DNA of 43,486 nt from Alphaproteobacteria bacterium. GTDB taxonomy: Bacteria; Pseudomonadota; Alphaproteobacteria; RF32; CAG-239. Positions 7,796-16,383 of the stretch are shown one piece after another; position 1 is the first letter of the stretch, and every line of letters starts with the position of its first letter. The notes under the pieces are model-generated. The model saw nothing but the letters and a program-made list of their open reading frames with translations, had not been told where the DNA came from and did no database searches. The stretch spans positions 1 through 43,486 of the forward strand of contig JAQWBS010000011.1 in the NCBI GenBank assembly GCA_028706255.1, read 5' to 3'. A program made the position numbers and the translations under genes.

Positions 7796-9226
7796 ATGAG
7801 TTTGAGATTGCTGAACCTGAAAAAAATAATGTCCGACCTCTCTGCCAACATTTTCATTGTGGTGGATAAAGAGGGGAATATTTTAGATTATAATGCCAAA
7901 GCACACGACTTTCTTGGTAGTTCAAAGATTTTTCAGCAGAGCTTTTGTGAGTTCTTTGATGATTATGTCGTGTCAACAATGAAACAATATTTTCAAGACA
8001 TTCAAAATAATCAGCTTCCCCATTGCTTTGTTATTGATATTAGAGAAAAGCTCTATGATTGTTGCATTTATCCTTACAGTTTTGGCTATGTCTTTTCCTT
8101 TGATGATATTACAGAGTTTAGAGATTTTGCGAGCTATACAAATGAGCTAACGAAAAGAATTCAACATGCGGGTAAAATTTCCGCCATTGGTTATTTTGAA
8201 TTTGATGTGAATGGAAAACGCCATTTTTTCTCTAAAGAAATCTATAAAATTTTAGGCACAGATAAGTCGAAAGATATGCTGGGAAATGTCATCGAGAAAT
8301 ATATGCACCCTAAAGATGTTGCAAAATATGAACGAAACATCAATAAGCTTTTAAAGTCAGAAAAGAAAATTGAAACAAACATTCGTTTTGTCAGAAATGA
8401 CGGCAAGGTTATAAGTTGTCTTTTAAAGGCAAATGTTGTTTTTTCAGAAGTTGAGAACAAAGTTGTTTGCACGTTGCAAGATTTGACAAACTATATGGAT
8501 TCTCAAAAGATGTTGAAAGAGGCTAAACGCAAAGCAGAAGAAATTAGTCGCGCGAAGTCATATTTCATTGTTCAAGCAAGTCATGACCTAAGGCAACCCA
8601 TTCAGGCAATTAGGATGTTTTTGCACCGTTTTAAGCAAGAAAAAATGGACAAGAAACAAACAGAGATTCTTTCAAACATTGATAGCTCTGTTGAGGGGTT
8701 AAGTTATCTTTTAGATAATTTAATGGATATTTCAAAATTAGATTATGGTGGCATAAAATCTCATTCCTATCAGTTCGATTTGAAGCAACTTTTGCAAAAA
8801 CTCCAAAAGGAATATAAGGAAATTGCAAAAGTGAAGGAGATTGAATTTAGTGTGAAAATGTTCAATGCCAAAATTTACAGCGACCCTTTCTTTGTGGAGC
8901 GAATAATTAGAAATTTGTTGAGCAATGCTTTCAAATTCACAAAGAACTTCGTGGAGTTGGGCATGGAAAAAATTGATGAGAAAAAAATAAGAATTTATAT
9001 TCAAGATAATGGAATGGGGATTAAGAAAAGTGAACAGGAATATATTTTTAATGAATTTTTTCAAAGCAAAGGCTTAAAAGGACACCAAAAAGAGGGGATT
9101 GGACTAGGCTTGCCGATTGTCCATCGTATGGCAAAAGCTTTAGGAGCTTCAGTCTCTCTGGAAAGCAAAGCTAACAAAGGAACAAGGTTTACTGTTGATT
9201 TGCCAATAAAAGAAGAAGCCGCTTAA
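7796..9226 (+). CDS. Soluble PAS-domain sensor histidine kinase
   Basis: The 476-residue protein has no membrane helix. The order is PAS domain (about 12-105), a second PAS/PAC region (about 125-235), a HisKA dimerisation helix with phospho-acceptor His263 in ASHDLRQPIQAIRMF, and an HATPase_c domain with N-box NLLSNAFKFTK (373-383), DNGMG (404-408) and GIGLGLP (434-440). The SHDLRQPxQA form of the H-box is typical of kinases that are often hybrid, but there is no receiver domain here and no response regulator gene nearby. It probably senses a cytosolic cue and phosphorylates a partner encoded elsewhere. ATG 7796 follows AAGGA at 7784-7788. Confidence 0.93.
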   Translation: MSLRLLNLKKIMSDLSANIFIVVDKEGNILDYNAKAHDFLGSSKIFQQSFCEFFDDYVVSTMKQYFQDIQNNQLPHCFVIDIREKLYDCCIYPYSFGYVFSFDDITEFRDFASYTNELTKRIQHAGKISAIGYFEFDVNGKRHFFSKEIYKILGTDKSKDMLGNVIEKYMHPKDVAKYERNINKLLKSEKKIETNIRFVRNDGKVISCLLKANVVFSEVENKVVCTLQDLTNYMDSQKMLKEAKRKAEEISRAKSYFIVQASHDLRQPIQAIRMFLHRFKQEKMDKKQTEILSNIDSSVEGLSYLLDNLMDISKLDYGGIKSHSYQFDLKQLLQKLQKEYKEIAKVKEIEFSVKMFNAKIYSDPFFVERIIRNLLSNAFKFTKNFVELGMEKIDEKKIRIYIQDNGMGIKKSEQEYIFNEFFQSKGLKGHQKEGIGLGLPIVHRMAKALGASVSLESKANKGTRFTVDLPIKEEAA

Positions 9227-9236
9227 GAGCGGCTTC
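9215..9236 (-). terminator. Terminator for the LprI-like gene, overlapping the kinase stop codon
   Basis: A perfect 9-bp stem (GAAGCCGCT with AGCGGCTTC) and 4-nt loop spans the TAA of the kinase gene. Only the minus strand has a T-rich run after the stem, so it serves the convergent gene best. Confidence 0.55.
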
Positions 9237-9252
9237 AAAAAAGATTAGGAAA

Positions 9253-9723
9253 TTAGGACCCCGTATGTGCCTCAACGTCCATTGCACGATACATCACGCG
9301 GATATATTCTTTAGAGTTTTTAGTAAATTCTTGCAGGCAGTGTTCAAGATAATATTCAGGGAGATAATCTGAGGTTACCCCTGGATTAGCCTGTTGCTCA
9401 AGTTTGTTGCTTTTTTCAACTGTATCAGCATAAGCATTACAATAAGAGTCACGATAAATCAGCCAAGCATTATACATTCTTTTCAGATTTTGAGCGGTAA
9501 TGATATCATTAAATCTGGAGTCTTTGGCAATTTCATTATAGGCTTTTTTCAGCTCTTCTGTTTCAATAAGCATTTGGGAATGCTTACATTTAGCCATTTC
9601 AGATTGACCGACAATGCGGGCTTTAACCATACATTCTTCATAATCGAACGCAAGAACATTCTTAGAGATTGAAAAAAAAGCGAGTGCTGAGAGGGTAAAG
9701 ATGAAAAATTTGCTCTTAAACAT
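9253..9723 (-). CDS. Secreted LprI/DUF1311-family protein
   Basis: The 156-residue protein has a signal peptide ending NVLAF (about 25 residues), then a DUF1311-like core: C-x-x-x-A, EMAKC, ELKKAYNEIAK, and the diagnostic WLIYRDSYC segment, with a further cysteine at YLEHC. Mycobacterial LprI, the founding member, inhibits lysozyme; in most bacteria the family is uncharacterised. Cysteine spacing suggests disulfides and a periplasmic location. ATG follows AAGGA on the minus strand. It is a single gene, convergent with the kinase. A second member lies about 1.7 kb further on. Confidence 0.75.
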   Translation of the reverse strand: MFKSKFFIFTLSALAFFSISKNVLAFDYEECMVKARIVGQSEMAKCKHSQMLIETEELKKAYNEIAKDSRFNDIITAQNLKRMYNAWLIYRDSYCNAYADTVEKSNKLEQQANPGVTSDYLPEYYLEHCLQEFTKNSKEYIRVMYRAMDVEAHTGS

Positions 9724-9805
9724 TATAAAAATTCCTTATATATTAGCTTTGTTGCCTAAAATTTTATTTCTTTTAAATAAAAAGTCAATTGAATATAATT
9801 AATGT

Positions 9806-9834
9806 TTGACAAATAAAACAGCATTTGATAGAAA
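9806..9834 (+). promoter_or_regulatory. Candidate promoter of tRNA-Lys
   Basis: TTGACA at 9806-9811 is followed 17 bp later by TAGAAA at 9829-9834. The -35 is perfect, the -10 weak. Transcription would begin a few bases before the tRNA at 9848. Confidence 0.45.
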
Positions 9835-9847
9835 AAACACAGTTTGC

Positions 9848-9923
9848 GGGTGCGTAGCTCAGTTGGTAGAGCAACTGACTCTTAATCAGTGGGTCATGGG
9901 TTCGATCCCCTTCGCGCCTACCA
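9848..9923 (+). tRNA. tRNA-Lys (anticodon CTT)
   Basis: A 76-nt cloverleaf including encoded CCA. The acceptor stem GGGTGCG (9848-9854) pairs with CGCGCCT (9913-9919) with two G-U pairs; the D-arm contains AGCTCAGTTGGTAGAGC; the anticodon loop CTCTTAA gives CTT; the T-arm has GGTTCGATCCC. Its last five bases lie inside a long inverted repeat. Confidence 0.96.
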
Positions 9924-9970
9924 TAATAAAATCCCCTTTTCTGAAAAGAAAAGGGGATTTTATTATGGTA
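9919..9970. terminator. Long inverted repeat/bidirectional terminator overlapping the tRNA-Lys 3' end
   Basis: Arms 9919-9941 and 9948-9970 are perfect 23-bp complements with a 6-nt loop (TGAAAA). The stem contains CCCCTTTTC and the A/T-rich flanks supply T runs on both strands, so it can terminate the tRNA and the convergent membrane-protein gene. The first five bases of the left arm are the tRNA 3' end. Confidence 0.75.
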
Positions 9971-9977
9971 ATTATTG

Positions 9978-10682
9978 CTAATTGAGAAATGTTTTGCCCT
10001 GTGAGATTGAGAATAATATAGGGACAAGAGCAAGCAATATTGTGATGCTAATAAATAGCATGTTGGCTGAAAGAGCAAAATGAATTTTCTTATCTTTGAT
10101 GGTTAAAAAAGGTAAAAATAAAATGATAGCTATGTATAGTAAGGTTACATCCTTTACAACAAAGTAGCCGATAATTGAAAATGTTGCTAAAAACATTATG
10201 GTCAGAGTAGATTTAATGCCAATTTTTCTCTTGGGTATATTGTCTTCTAGTCCAATAATAAATAAAGAAACGAGGCACATGCTACTGATAAGTGATATAC
10301 TATAATATGAAACAAGATTTTCTATTATCGCTTTATTATTACGAATAAAATCACAAGAAGAAGATATCTTACTTGGAATGCAGTAGTTTTTAAGTACAAA
10401 ATAGTGAACAGCTATAAAGATTGTGGTGGAAAGACATGAGAGTAAAAGCATTGTTTTTATCATTAGTTCTTTTCTTACTGTAAAATTGAATATGTATATG
10501 ATAAAAGACCAACCTGCTAGAGCAATTATTGGTACAATAAACCTAGAGAAGTAGACAAAGCTGAGTTTGTCATTTACTCCACTGCTTCTCATAATAATCA
10601 AAAAACTATTTATTAGAAGGAGTGTTATCAGTATTTTAGTTATTAACATTTTGGTTTTCTCGTTAAGAATATTCTTTCCCAT
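9978..10682 (-). CDS. Orphan polytopic membrane protein
   Basis: I do not recognise this 234-residue protein. It shows about six to seven hydrophobic segments (around residues 13-31, 45-68, 75-96, 122-143, 158-178, 181-195, 203-224), a short loop with paired cysteines (NYCIPSKISSSCDF) between the third and fourth, and a basic cytosolic loop (PKRKIGIKST). There are no catalytic motifs. Its ATG is preceded on the minus strand by AAGGA. Codon use is richer in ATA isoleucine than in flanking core genes, which, with the tRNA next door, hints at acquisition. Confidence 0.65.
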   Translation of the reverse strand: MGKNILNEKTKMLITKILITLLLINSFLIIMRSSGVNDKLSFVYFSRFIVPIIALAGWSFIIYIFNFTVRKELMIKTMLLLSCLSTTIFIAVHYFVLKNYCIPSKISSSCDFIRNNKAIIENLVSYYSISLISSMCLVSLFIIGLEDNIPKRKIGIKSTLTIMFLATFSIIGYFVVKDVTLLYIAIILFLPFLTIKDKKIHFALSANMLFISITILLALVPILFSISQGKTFLN

Positions 10683-10949
10683 ACTGATTTTTCCTTATTA
10701 GATTTCGGGCTTTTCTTGAAAATTTATACCTAATCTATGCGTTAAATGTTTACTTGTTGACGAGTCTGAGTATATACCATTATGATATTCCTTCAACAAT
10801 TCCTATAAAGTTTTTCATTTCTTCTGCAGTGGGGTTTCTATATTCTGTCATATTATTTTCCTCGTAAAAGTTGTTATAATTTAGGTGTCCTAAAACACCT
10901 CGGCTTTAATAGTTCAAGTTGCTAAATGTAATATATTGATGAATTCTAT
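10683..10949. other. AT-rich spacer between orphan membrane protein and LprI-ankyrin gene
   Basis: This 267-bp stretch has no convincing full gene. It contains a possible 23-codon reading frame (10780-10851, minus) and a small hairpin AGGTGT/ACACCT (10883-10888 with 10895-10900) without a good T run. Confidence 0.5.
10780..10851 (-). CDS. Possible 23-residue small protein or gene remnant
   Basis: ATG at 10851 (minus) follows GAGGA seven bases upstream, and the frame ends TAA at 10780. The peptide MTEYRNPTAEEMKNFIGIVE... is acidic with a helical look. The ribosome binding site is good, but the size is at the limit of chance; it may be the surviving start of a decayed gene. Confidence 0.25.
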   Translation of the reverse strand: MTEYRNPTAEEMKNFIGIVEGIS

Positions 10950-11999
10950 TTACTTACTTTGCATAAGTTCCATCAATCCTTCATACTCCTCATCTGTAAA
11001 CTTCTGCTTGTTAGTTTTGATATAATGCAAAGCATTATACCCTTCATTGTTTTTGTGGGAAATGGATACCCCGTTTTTGATTAAGTACTGAACGGTATTC
11101 AACAATCTATCATATCTAAAAGTGTCAATGTTTTTGAAAATATATGTTAATATATTATCCCCTGAAGAAGAAAAATAATTAATATTCATATTTTTATAAG
11201 ATAAAATCTTTTTCATATATCTAAAATATTCATTATCTATTTCTGGGGCTTTTTCTGCAGATAGTCCACTAGTTGATTTTATAGCCAAACTAAACAAATA
11301 TTTTCCATTATTTATATAATCCAAATTAGGATTAATTGTCATTATCTCATCAAAGAATTCAAAACTTTTGAAATTATCAAAAACACTTACCACATAAGGA
11401 CAATCATTTCTGATGGGAAAATTAAAATCAACCCCATGCTTAACAACATAGTTAAATATCTCTTTTTTTCCAGTATATATAGCTGAAAAATAAACAGGAC
11501 CCATCGTGCAATTCTCATAAAAATTACTATATCCGTTTAAATCTGCTCCATTTTTTAACAAATTGTTTGCATGTTGAAAATTGCATCTTAATCCTGATTC
11601 CTTATTAGCAGGTAATGTGCATGCTCTTTTTAATTCATTGGAAAGTAAATGATTCTTTCTAATTTGTATTGCCTCTTTATATAGGGAAATTAAACAATCT
11701 TTTTTACTCATGGTTTTTGAGGTGCATTCAAAATTATTTCTTCTCTTTAGCCATTCATTTTGTTCATAAACAATAGAGTCTGAACTAGCTCCAACAAGTA
11801 ATGTTTCCCAGCGTATAACTTTTCTATACCAATCATTCATTTCTACATCAAGTTTAGCTAATTCGTCATCGGAACAAATGAGCTTTTCAACTTCATTAGA
11901 AGCTTTATTGCAATCAAAACTTGGAGGTGTCTTAGCGTGAAGATTTGAAACAGAAAATAGGAAGAAAGATAGAAAAATAAAGAAAATGTTTTTATTCAT
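10950..11999 (-). CDS. Secreted LprI/DUF1311 protein with C-terminal ankyrin repeats
   Basis: The 349-residue protein has a signal peptide (about 1-22), then a DUF1311 domain (about 28-135) with FDCNKASNEVEKLIC, the DDELAKLDVEMNDWYRKV helix, EQNEWLKRRNNFEC and KKDCLISLYKEAIQIR. Residues from about 150 hold degenerate ankyrin units: NLLKNGADLNG, IFNYVVKHGVDFN, and TVQYLIKNGVSISHKNNEGYNALHYI. The start is ATG 11999, nine bases after GGAG; an in-frame ATG at 12062 has no ribosome binding site. DUF1311 plus ankyrin repeats suggests a periplasmic binding or inhibitor protein; the target is unknown. It is AT-rich and lies in the same accessory stretch as another LprI-like gene. Confidence 0.75.
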   Translation of the reverse strand: MNKNIFFIFLSFFLFSVSNLHAKTPPSFDCNKASNEVEKLICSDDELAKLDVEMNDWYRKVIRWETLLVGASSDSIVYEQNEWLKRRNNFECTSKTMSKKDCLISLYKEAIQIRKNHLLSNELKRACTLPANKESGLRCNFQHANNLLKNGADLNGYSNFYENCTMGPVYFSAIYTGKKEIFNYVVKHGVDFNFPIRNDCPYVVSVFDNFKSFEFFDEIMTINPNLDYINNGKYLFSLAIKSTSGLSAEKAPEIDNEYFRYMKKILSYKNMNINYFSSSGDNILTYIFKNIDTFRYDRLLNTVQYLIKNGVSISHKNNEGYNALHYIKTNKQKFTDEEYEGLMELMQSK

Positions 12000-12165
12000 A
12001 AGATACGACTCCATAAAGGTTGTATTTGTTTGAATTTTAGACTGATAGAGTGCAATATTCAAACGTTATTTTTCGATGGTTATGGGAGTGTTAAAAAAAA
12101 TATTTAAATTAACCTGATTTTTAATTTTCTGATGTTATCTTTTAAGATATATTGAGGAGTCTCAC

Positions 12166-12546
12166 ATGGGAAATATAAATAAACGGTTCAAAATCATAGA
12201 GAAAATCAAGTCTTTTGTGATTAAAGAAAAGAACTATGATAAGGCAAAAGAAAGTGACGATATCACCAAGGAAATTGCCAGCAAAATTCAAATTTCATCA
12301 TATAATTTGGTCAAGGCTATTGATAAGGACAATAGTTATACGCCACCTTACAAATTGATTGCAGAGCAATTAAGCGTTGATGATGCCCTTATTTTTAAAT
12401 CAGCGGCATATCATTTGGTAAAGATTGCGACAAGACACAAAAAATATAAAAATGACATTTCTAAAATTCTTTCAGAGAAGCAAAAGGAATTTAACAAAAC
12501 GGATGATAAATTTTTATATTTGGAAGAGCTTTTGAAGAATATCTAA
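12166..12546 (+). CDS. Orphan basic cytosolic protein
   Basis: I do not recognise this 126-residue protein. It is all-helical in appearance and lysine-rich, with no signal peptide or membrane segment. A central part (SDDITKEIASKIQISSYNLVKAIDK) could form a helix-turn-helix-like unit, but no specific family is evident. ATG 12166 follows AGGAG by eight bases and a strong terminator follows the stop, so it is a genuine single-gene unit. Confidence 0.65.
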   Translation: MGNINKRFKIIEKIKSFVIKEKNYDKAKESDDITKEIASKIQISSYNLVKAIDKDNSYTPPYKLIAEQLSVDDALIFKSAAYHLVKIATRHKKYKNDISKILSEKQKEFNKTDDKFLYLEELLKNI

Positions 12547-12561
12547 AAGAAAAAACATATA

Positions 12562-12592
12562 AAAAAACGGCTTAAAGAATAAGCCGTTTTTT
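12562..12592. terminator. Bidirectional terminator
   Basis: Perfect 13-bp arms (12562-12574 with 12580-12592, core ACGGCTTA/TAAGCCGT) and a 5-nt loop, with A run and T run on the two sides, between convergent genes. Confidence 0.85.
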
Positions 12593-12609
12593 CGTGTTTG
12601 AACCAGAAC

Positions 12610-13443
12610 TTATTGTGGTAAAGTAGAAGTATCAATCTCTTTTCCATCAAGTGCATATTCAGTGATTTTGCCGTCTTTACGCAATCCACCAATCACATCA
12701 GCAATTGATTTTTGGGTCAACATTGCTTTAATTTGAGGTTCAGCTTCTTTGAAAGAGAGTGGTTTGCTTTCTCTGATGTCTTGAACTTCAACAATGTGAT
12801 ATCCGAATTGTGTTTTAATAGGCGCTTTTGTTCTGTCGCCTTTTTTCATTGCAAAAACTGCATCGCTAAATTCTTTAACCATCATATTTTTATTGAAATA
12901 ACCCAAGTCAGATTGGCTATCTTTAGAGTTTGCTTTTGCCAAGTCTTCAAATTTTTCGCCTTTATTGAGTTTAGCAATAATGTCTTTCGCTTTAGATTCG
13001 TCATCAACAAGAATGTGTCTTGCTTTAACTTCTTTTTCTTGTTTAAATTCTTTTTTATATTGTTCATAAAGTTTTTTAACTTCAGCATCTGTCACAGCTT
13101 TGCTAACTGCTCTCTCTAAGAACACACGACGAGCAAGTTCATCTTCCAAAGCTTTGATTTGGTCTTTATAAGTTGCAGTATCTTTAATCTTTGCAACATT
13201 AGCGGCTTGGAGAACGAGGTCTGAATTTACAAAAACATTCAAAGCCTTAGGATAAAAATCATCAAATTTCATTTGGCTTTTAATTTGTTGATTTTCATCA
13301 TAACCTTTTTTAATTTCAGAAACCGTAATCTTTTTGCCGTTTACAACGGCAGCAACCCCATCTTTACCTTCGGCAGCTGTCACGTCCATTGGCTTCGCAA
13401 GAATAAGAGCAATAACGGCGATAGCAGTAAACTTATTTCTCAT
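12610..13443 (-). CDS. Parvulin-type peptidyl-prolyl isomerase, periplasmic (PrsA/SurA-like)
   Basis: The 277-residue foldase has a signal peptide cleaved after about TAAEG, a helical N-terminal chaperone region (about 30-135), and a rotamase domain (about 138-235) with the signature ARHILVDDESKAKDI, FEDLAKANSKDSQSDLGYF, and GDRTKAPIKTQFGYHIVEV. It catalyses cis-trans isomerisation of prolyl bonds and assists folding of secreted or outer-membrane proteins. The ATG follows GGAGG. It is divergent from secA, a functionally sensible neighbourhood (export followed by folding). The intergenic region of 183 bp should hold promoters for both. Confidence 0.92.
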   Translation of the reverse strand: MRNKFTAIAVIALILAKPMDVTAAEGKDGVAAVVNGKKITVSEIKKGYDENQQIKSQMKFDDFYPKALNVFVNSDLVLQAANVAKIKDTATYKDQIKALEDELARRVFLERAVSKAVTDAEVKKLYEQYKKEFKQEKEVKARHILVDDESKAKDIIAKLNKGEKFEDLAKANSKDSQSDLGYFNKNMMVKEFSDAVFAMKKGDRTKAPIKTQFGYHIVEVQDIRESKPLSFKEAEPQIKAMLTQKSIADVIGGLRKDGKITEYALDGKEIDTSTLPQ

Positions 13444-13626
13444 AATTTATTATCCTCCAAGAATTAATTTTATAAAAATTTCTACTCATCTTTATATAAC
13501 AGTTTTGTTAATATTTCCAATATATTTTTTTCTTAGTTCATAACTTTGGTTCAACCTATTGACTTTATTTGTGATAAACACTAAATGTTAAAATAATTTT
13601 GAATAATAATAAGGTAGAAAATAAAT

Positions 13627-16335
13627 ATGTTAGGGAAAATAGCCAGAGCGGTTTTCGGAAGTGCAAATGATAGATTTGTGAAGAAACATTATAGAACGGT
13701 TGAACTAATTAATGCGTTAGAGCCAGAATATGAAAAACTGAGCGATACGCAGTTGAAAGACAAGACCGAAGAATTCAGAAAACGCTTGAAAGAAGGTGAA
13801 ACCTTAGAAGATATTCTGCCAGAAGCTTTTGCAAACGTTCGTGAAGCGGCAAAAAGAACTTTGGGGCAAAGACACTATGATGTTCAGCTCATCGGTGGTA
13901 TGGTGCTTCATAAAGGCATGATTGCCGAAATGAAAACGGGTGAAGGTAAAACCTTGGTGGCAACCTTAGCGGCTTATTTGAATGCAATTGAAGGCAAGGG
14001 CGTTCACGTTGTTACTGTCAACGACTATTTGGCAAAACGTGACGCAGAATGGATGGCACAAGTTTATAATTTCTTAGGGCTGAGTGTTGACTTTATTGTG
14101 CATGGTAAAGATGATGATGCCAGAAGAGCAGCTTATAATGCCGACATTACTTATGCGACGAATAATGAACTTGGCTTTGACTATCTGCGTGATAATATGA
14201 AATTTAGCCTCGCTGAAATGGTGCAAAGAAACTTCAATTATGCCATTGTCGATGAAGTTGACTCCATTTTAATTGATGAAGCGAGAACCCCACTCATTAT
14301 TTCTGGTGCGGCGGAAGATTCTTCCGAAAAATATATTATGGTCAACAAAATCATCCCAAGATTGAAACCTGCTGATTATGAAAAAGATGAAAAAGCAAAA
14401 TCTGTTGTGTTAACAGAAAGCGGAATGGAAAATGCTGAACAATTATTGAAGGAAGTTGGCTTAATCAGCGAAGGCGGGTTATATGATTTGGCAAACGTTG
14501 GCTTAGTTCATCACCTTAATCAAGCTTTGCGTGCACATAAAATGCACCTTAAAGATGTTGATTACATCGTTAAAGACGGCAAAGTAATGATTATTGATGA
14601 GTTCACAGGACGTATGATGGAAGGTCGCCGTTATAGCGACGGGTTGCATCAAGCCATTGAGGCCAAAGAAAATGTCAAAATTCAATCTGAAAACCAAACG
14701 TTAGCTTCAATCACTTTCCAAAACTATTTCAGACTCTATCCGAAATTGTCAGGTATGACGGGTACGGCAATGACGGAAGAAGCCGAATTTAGCGATATTT
14801 ATAATCTTTCAACGGTGGAAATTCCAACAAATCGTCAAATTCAAAGAATTGACCATCATGACGAAGTTTATCGCACGGAAAAAGAAAAATATGATGCTAT
14901 CATCAAAACCATTCAAGATTGTTACGACCGTGGGCAACCTGTTTTGGTGGGCACAACTTCCATTGAAAAATCTGAATATTTAGCAGATTTGCTTAAAGCT
15001 AAAACCAAAGTAAAATTTGAAGTGTTGAACGCACGTCACCATGAAAGAGAAGCGAGTATTGTGGCTCAAGCTGGTGTTCCAAGTGCTGTCACTATTGCAA
15101 CAAATATGGCGGGTCGTGGAACGGATATTCAACTTGGTGGTAACGTTGAGATGAAAGTGAAAGAGCTTTTGAAAGGCGATGAAACCAATTTGGAACTTTC
15201 AAAAATCAAAGATAAAGTGAAGCAAGAAGTTGAAGAAGGCAAAAGAAAAGTGCTCGAAGCTGGTGGGCTTTACATCTTGGGAACAGAAAGACATGAAAGC
15301 CGACGTATCGATAACCAATTGCGTGGTCGTTCAGGTCGTCAGGGTGACCCTGGAACTTCTAAGTTTTTCCTTTCTCTTGAAGATGATTTGATGCGAATTT
15401 TCGGCAGCGAAAGAATGTCTAATATGTTGCAAAGACTTGGTCTTCCAGAAGGTGAAGCGCTTATTCACCCATGGATTAATAAGGCTTTGGAAAAAGCTCA
15501 GCAAAAAGTTGAAGAACGCAACTTCGATATTCGTAAAAACTTGCTGAAATATGACAACGTCATGAATGACCAAAGAAAGGTGATTTATGAACAAAGAAAA
15601 GAATTAATGGAAACCAATGATGTTTCTGAAACTGTTGAAGAAATGAGAGATGAATATATTTCTGACCTTGTTACGTCATATGTTCCTCATGGCTTAGATC
15701 CTAATGACTGGCCAAGAGAAGAATTAAAGCAAGAATTGGCAAGAATTACAGGCTTTGTGCTTCCAATTAATAACTGGGCAAATGAACCTGAAATTGATGC
15801 TGATGACCTCTTGGAAAAAGTTGTTCAAGGTATTGAAGAAAGAATTAAAGAGAAAAACGCTTCTGTGCCTGAAGAAATAGTCAAACTTGTTGAAAAAAAT
15901 ATTTTGCTTCAAGTGCTTGACCAAGTATGGAAGGACCATATTGCAACGCTTGACCATATGCGTCATACTATTGTGTTGCGTGCATATGGACAGAAAGACC
16001 CTCTGAATGAATATAAGAAAGAAGCCTTTAATTTGTTTGCAGATATGCTGGCATCTTTGCGTGAAAAAGTGACAACTTATGTTTGTCGTGCAAATATTCA
16101 AACTGAAAATCTTGATAGTTTGCGTGAAACAAAGAGAGCAAAACATAATATGCGTGAAGTTCACGAAAGTCTTGATGGAACGGGAGAAGAAGAACAAGAA
16201 AATGCTCCTTTCCGTCATGGACAAGGTGAGTTTGATGCAAAAGATCCAAACACTTGGGCAAAAGTTAATCGTAATGATCCTTGCCCTTGTGGAAGTGGCA
16301 AAAAATATAAACACTGTCATGGCAGATTTGCTTAA
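13627..16335 (+). CDS. secA: Preprotein translocase ATPase SecA
   Basis: SecA is the motor that drives unfolded preproteins through SecYEG. The 902-residue protein has the full architecture: Walker A MKTGEGKT (102-109), [15 protein letters not shown] of nucleotide-binding domain 1, the preprotein cross-linking domain, [33 protein letters not shown], the [20 protein letters not shown] motif of domain 2, helical scaffold/wing, and a C-terminal linker ending in the zinc motif [12 protein letters not shown] that binds SecB or phospholipid. The ATG at 13627 follows AAGGT. Length and all motifs are complete. Confidence 0.99.
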   Translation: MLGKIARAVFGSANDRFVKKHYRTVELINALEPEYEKLSDTQLKDKTEEFRKRLKEGETLEDILPEAFANVREAAKRTLGQRHYDVQLIGGMVLHKGMIAEMKTGEGKTLVATLAAYLNAIEGKGVHVVTVNDYLAKRDAEWMAQVYNFLGLSVDFIVHGKDDDARRAAYNADITYATNNELGFDYLRDNMKFSLAEMVQRNFNYAIVDEVDSILIDEARTPLIISGAAEDSSEKYIMVNKIIPRLKPADYEKDEKAKSVVLTESGMENAEQLLKEVGLISEGGLYDLANVGLVHHLNQALRAHKMHLKDVDYIVKDGKVMIIDEFTGRMMEGRRYSDGLHQAIEAKENVKIQSENQTLASITFQNYFRLYPKLSGMTGTAMTEEAEFSDIYNLSTVEIPTNRQIQRIDHHDEVYRTEKEKYDAIIKTIQDCYDRGQPVLVGTTSIEKSEYLADLLKAKTKVKFEVLNARHHEREASIVAQAGVPSAVTIATNMAGRGTDIQLGGNVEMKVKELLKGDETNLELSKIKDKVKQEVEEGKRKVLEAGGLYILGTERHESRRIDNQLRGRSGRQGDPGTSKFFLSLEDDLMRIFGSERMSNMLQRLGLPEGEALIHPWINKALEKAQQKVEERNFDIRKNLLKYDNVMNDQRKVIYEQRKELMETNDVSETVEEMRDEYISDLVTSYVPHGLDPNDWPREELKQELARITGFVLPINNWANEPEIDADDLLEKVVQGIEERIKEKNASVPEEIVKLVEKNILLQVLDQVWKDHIATLDHMRHTIVLRAYGQKDPLNEYKKEAFNLFADMLASLREKVTTYVCRANIQTENLDSLRETKRAKHNMREVHESLDGTGEEEQENAPFRHGQGEFDAKDPNTWAKVNRNDPCPCGSGKKYKHCHGRFA

Positions 16336-16336
16336 A

Positions 16337-16383
16337 GACAAAAAGAAGAAGCCTTGGAATTTCCAAGGCTTCTTCTTTTTGTC
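16337..16383. terminator. Very long bidirectional terminator after secA
   Basis: Perfect 22-bp arms (16337-16358 with 16362-16383) and a 3-nt loop. The right arm runs into the stop codon of the convergent gene. The core AGCCTTGGA/TCCAAGGCT is flanked by A- and T-rich runs suited to both directions. Confidence 0.88.

Noticed and set aside
9785-10078. Reading frame on the minus strand through tRNA-Lys, containing REGDRTHDPLIKSQLLYQLSYAP
   Set aside because: This peptide is a well-known false translation of the reverse strand of a tRNA gene; the tRNA itself is clear.
10883-10900. Terminator at the AGGTGT/ACACCT hairpin
   Set aside because: The stem is only 6 bp and neither strand has a T run after it.
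12712-13119. Plus-strand frame of 135 codons opposite the foldase gene
   Set aside because: It is antisense to a confident gene, very rich in F, C and N, and has no family likeness; it is a mirror of lysine/glutamate-rich coding sequence.
15724-16341. Minus-strand frame of 205 codons inside secA
   Set aside because: SecA is unambiguous on the plus strand; the antisense product is low-complexity and lacks a ribosome binding site.
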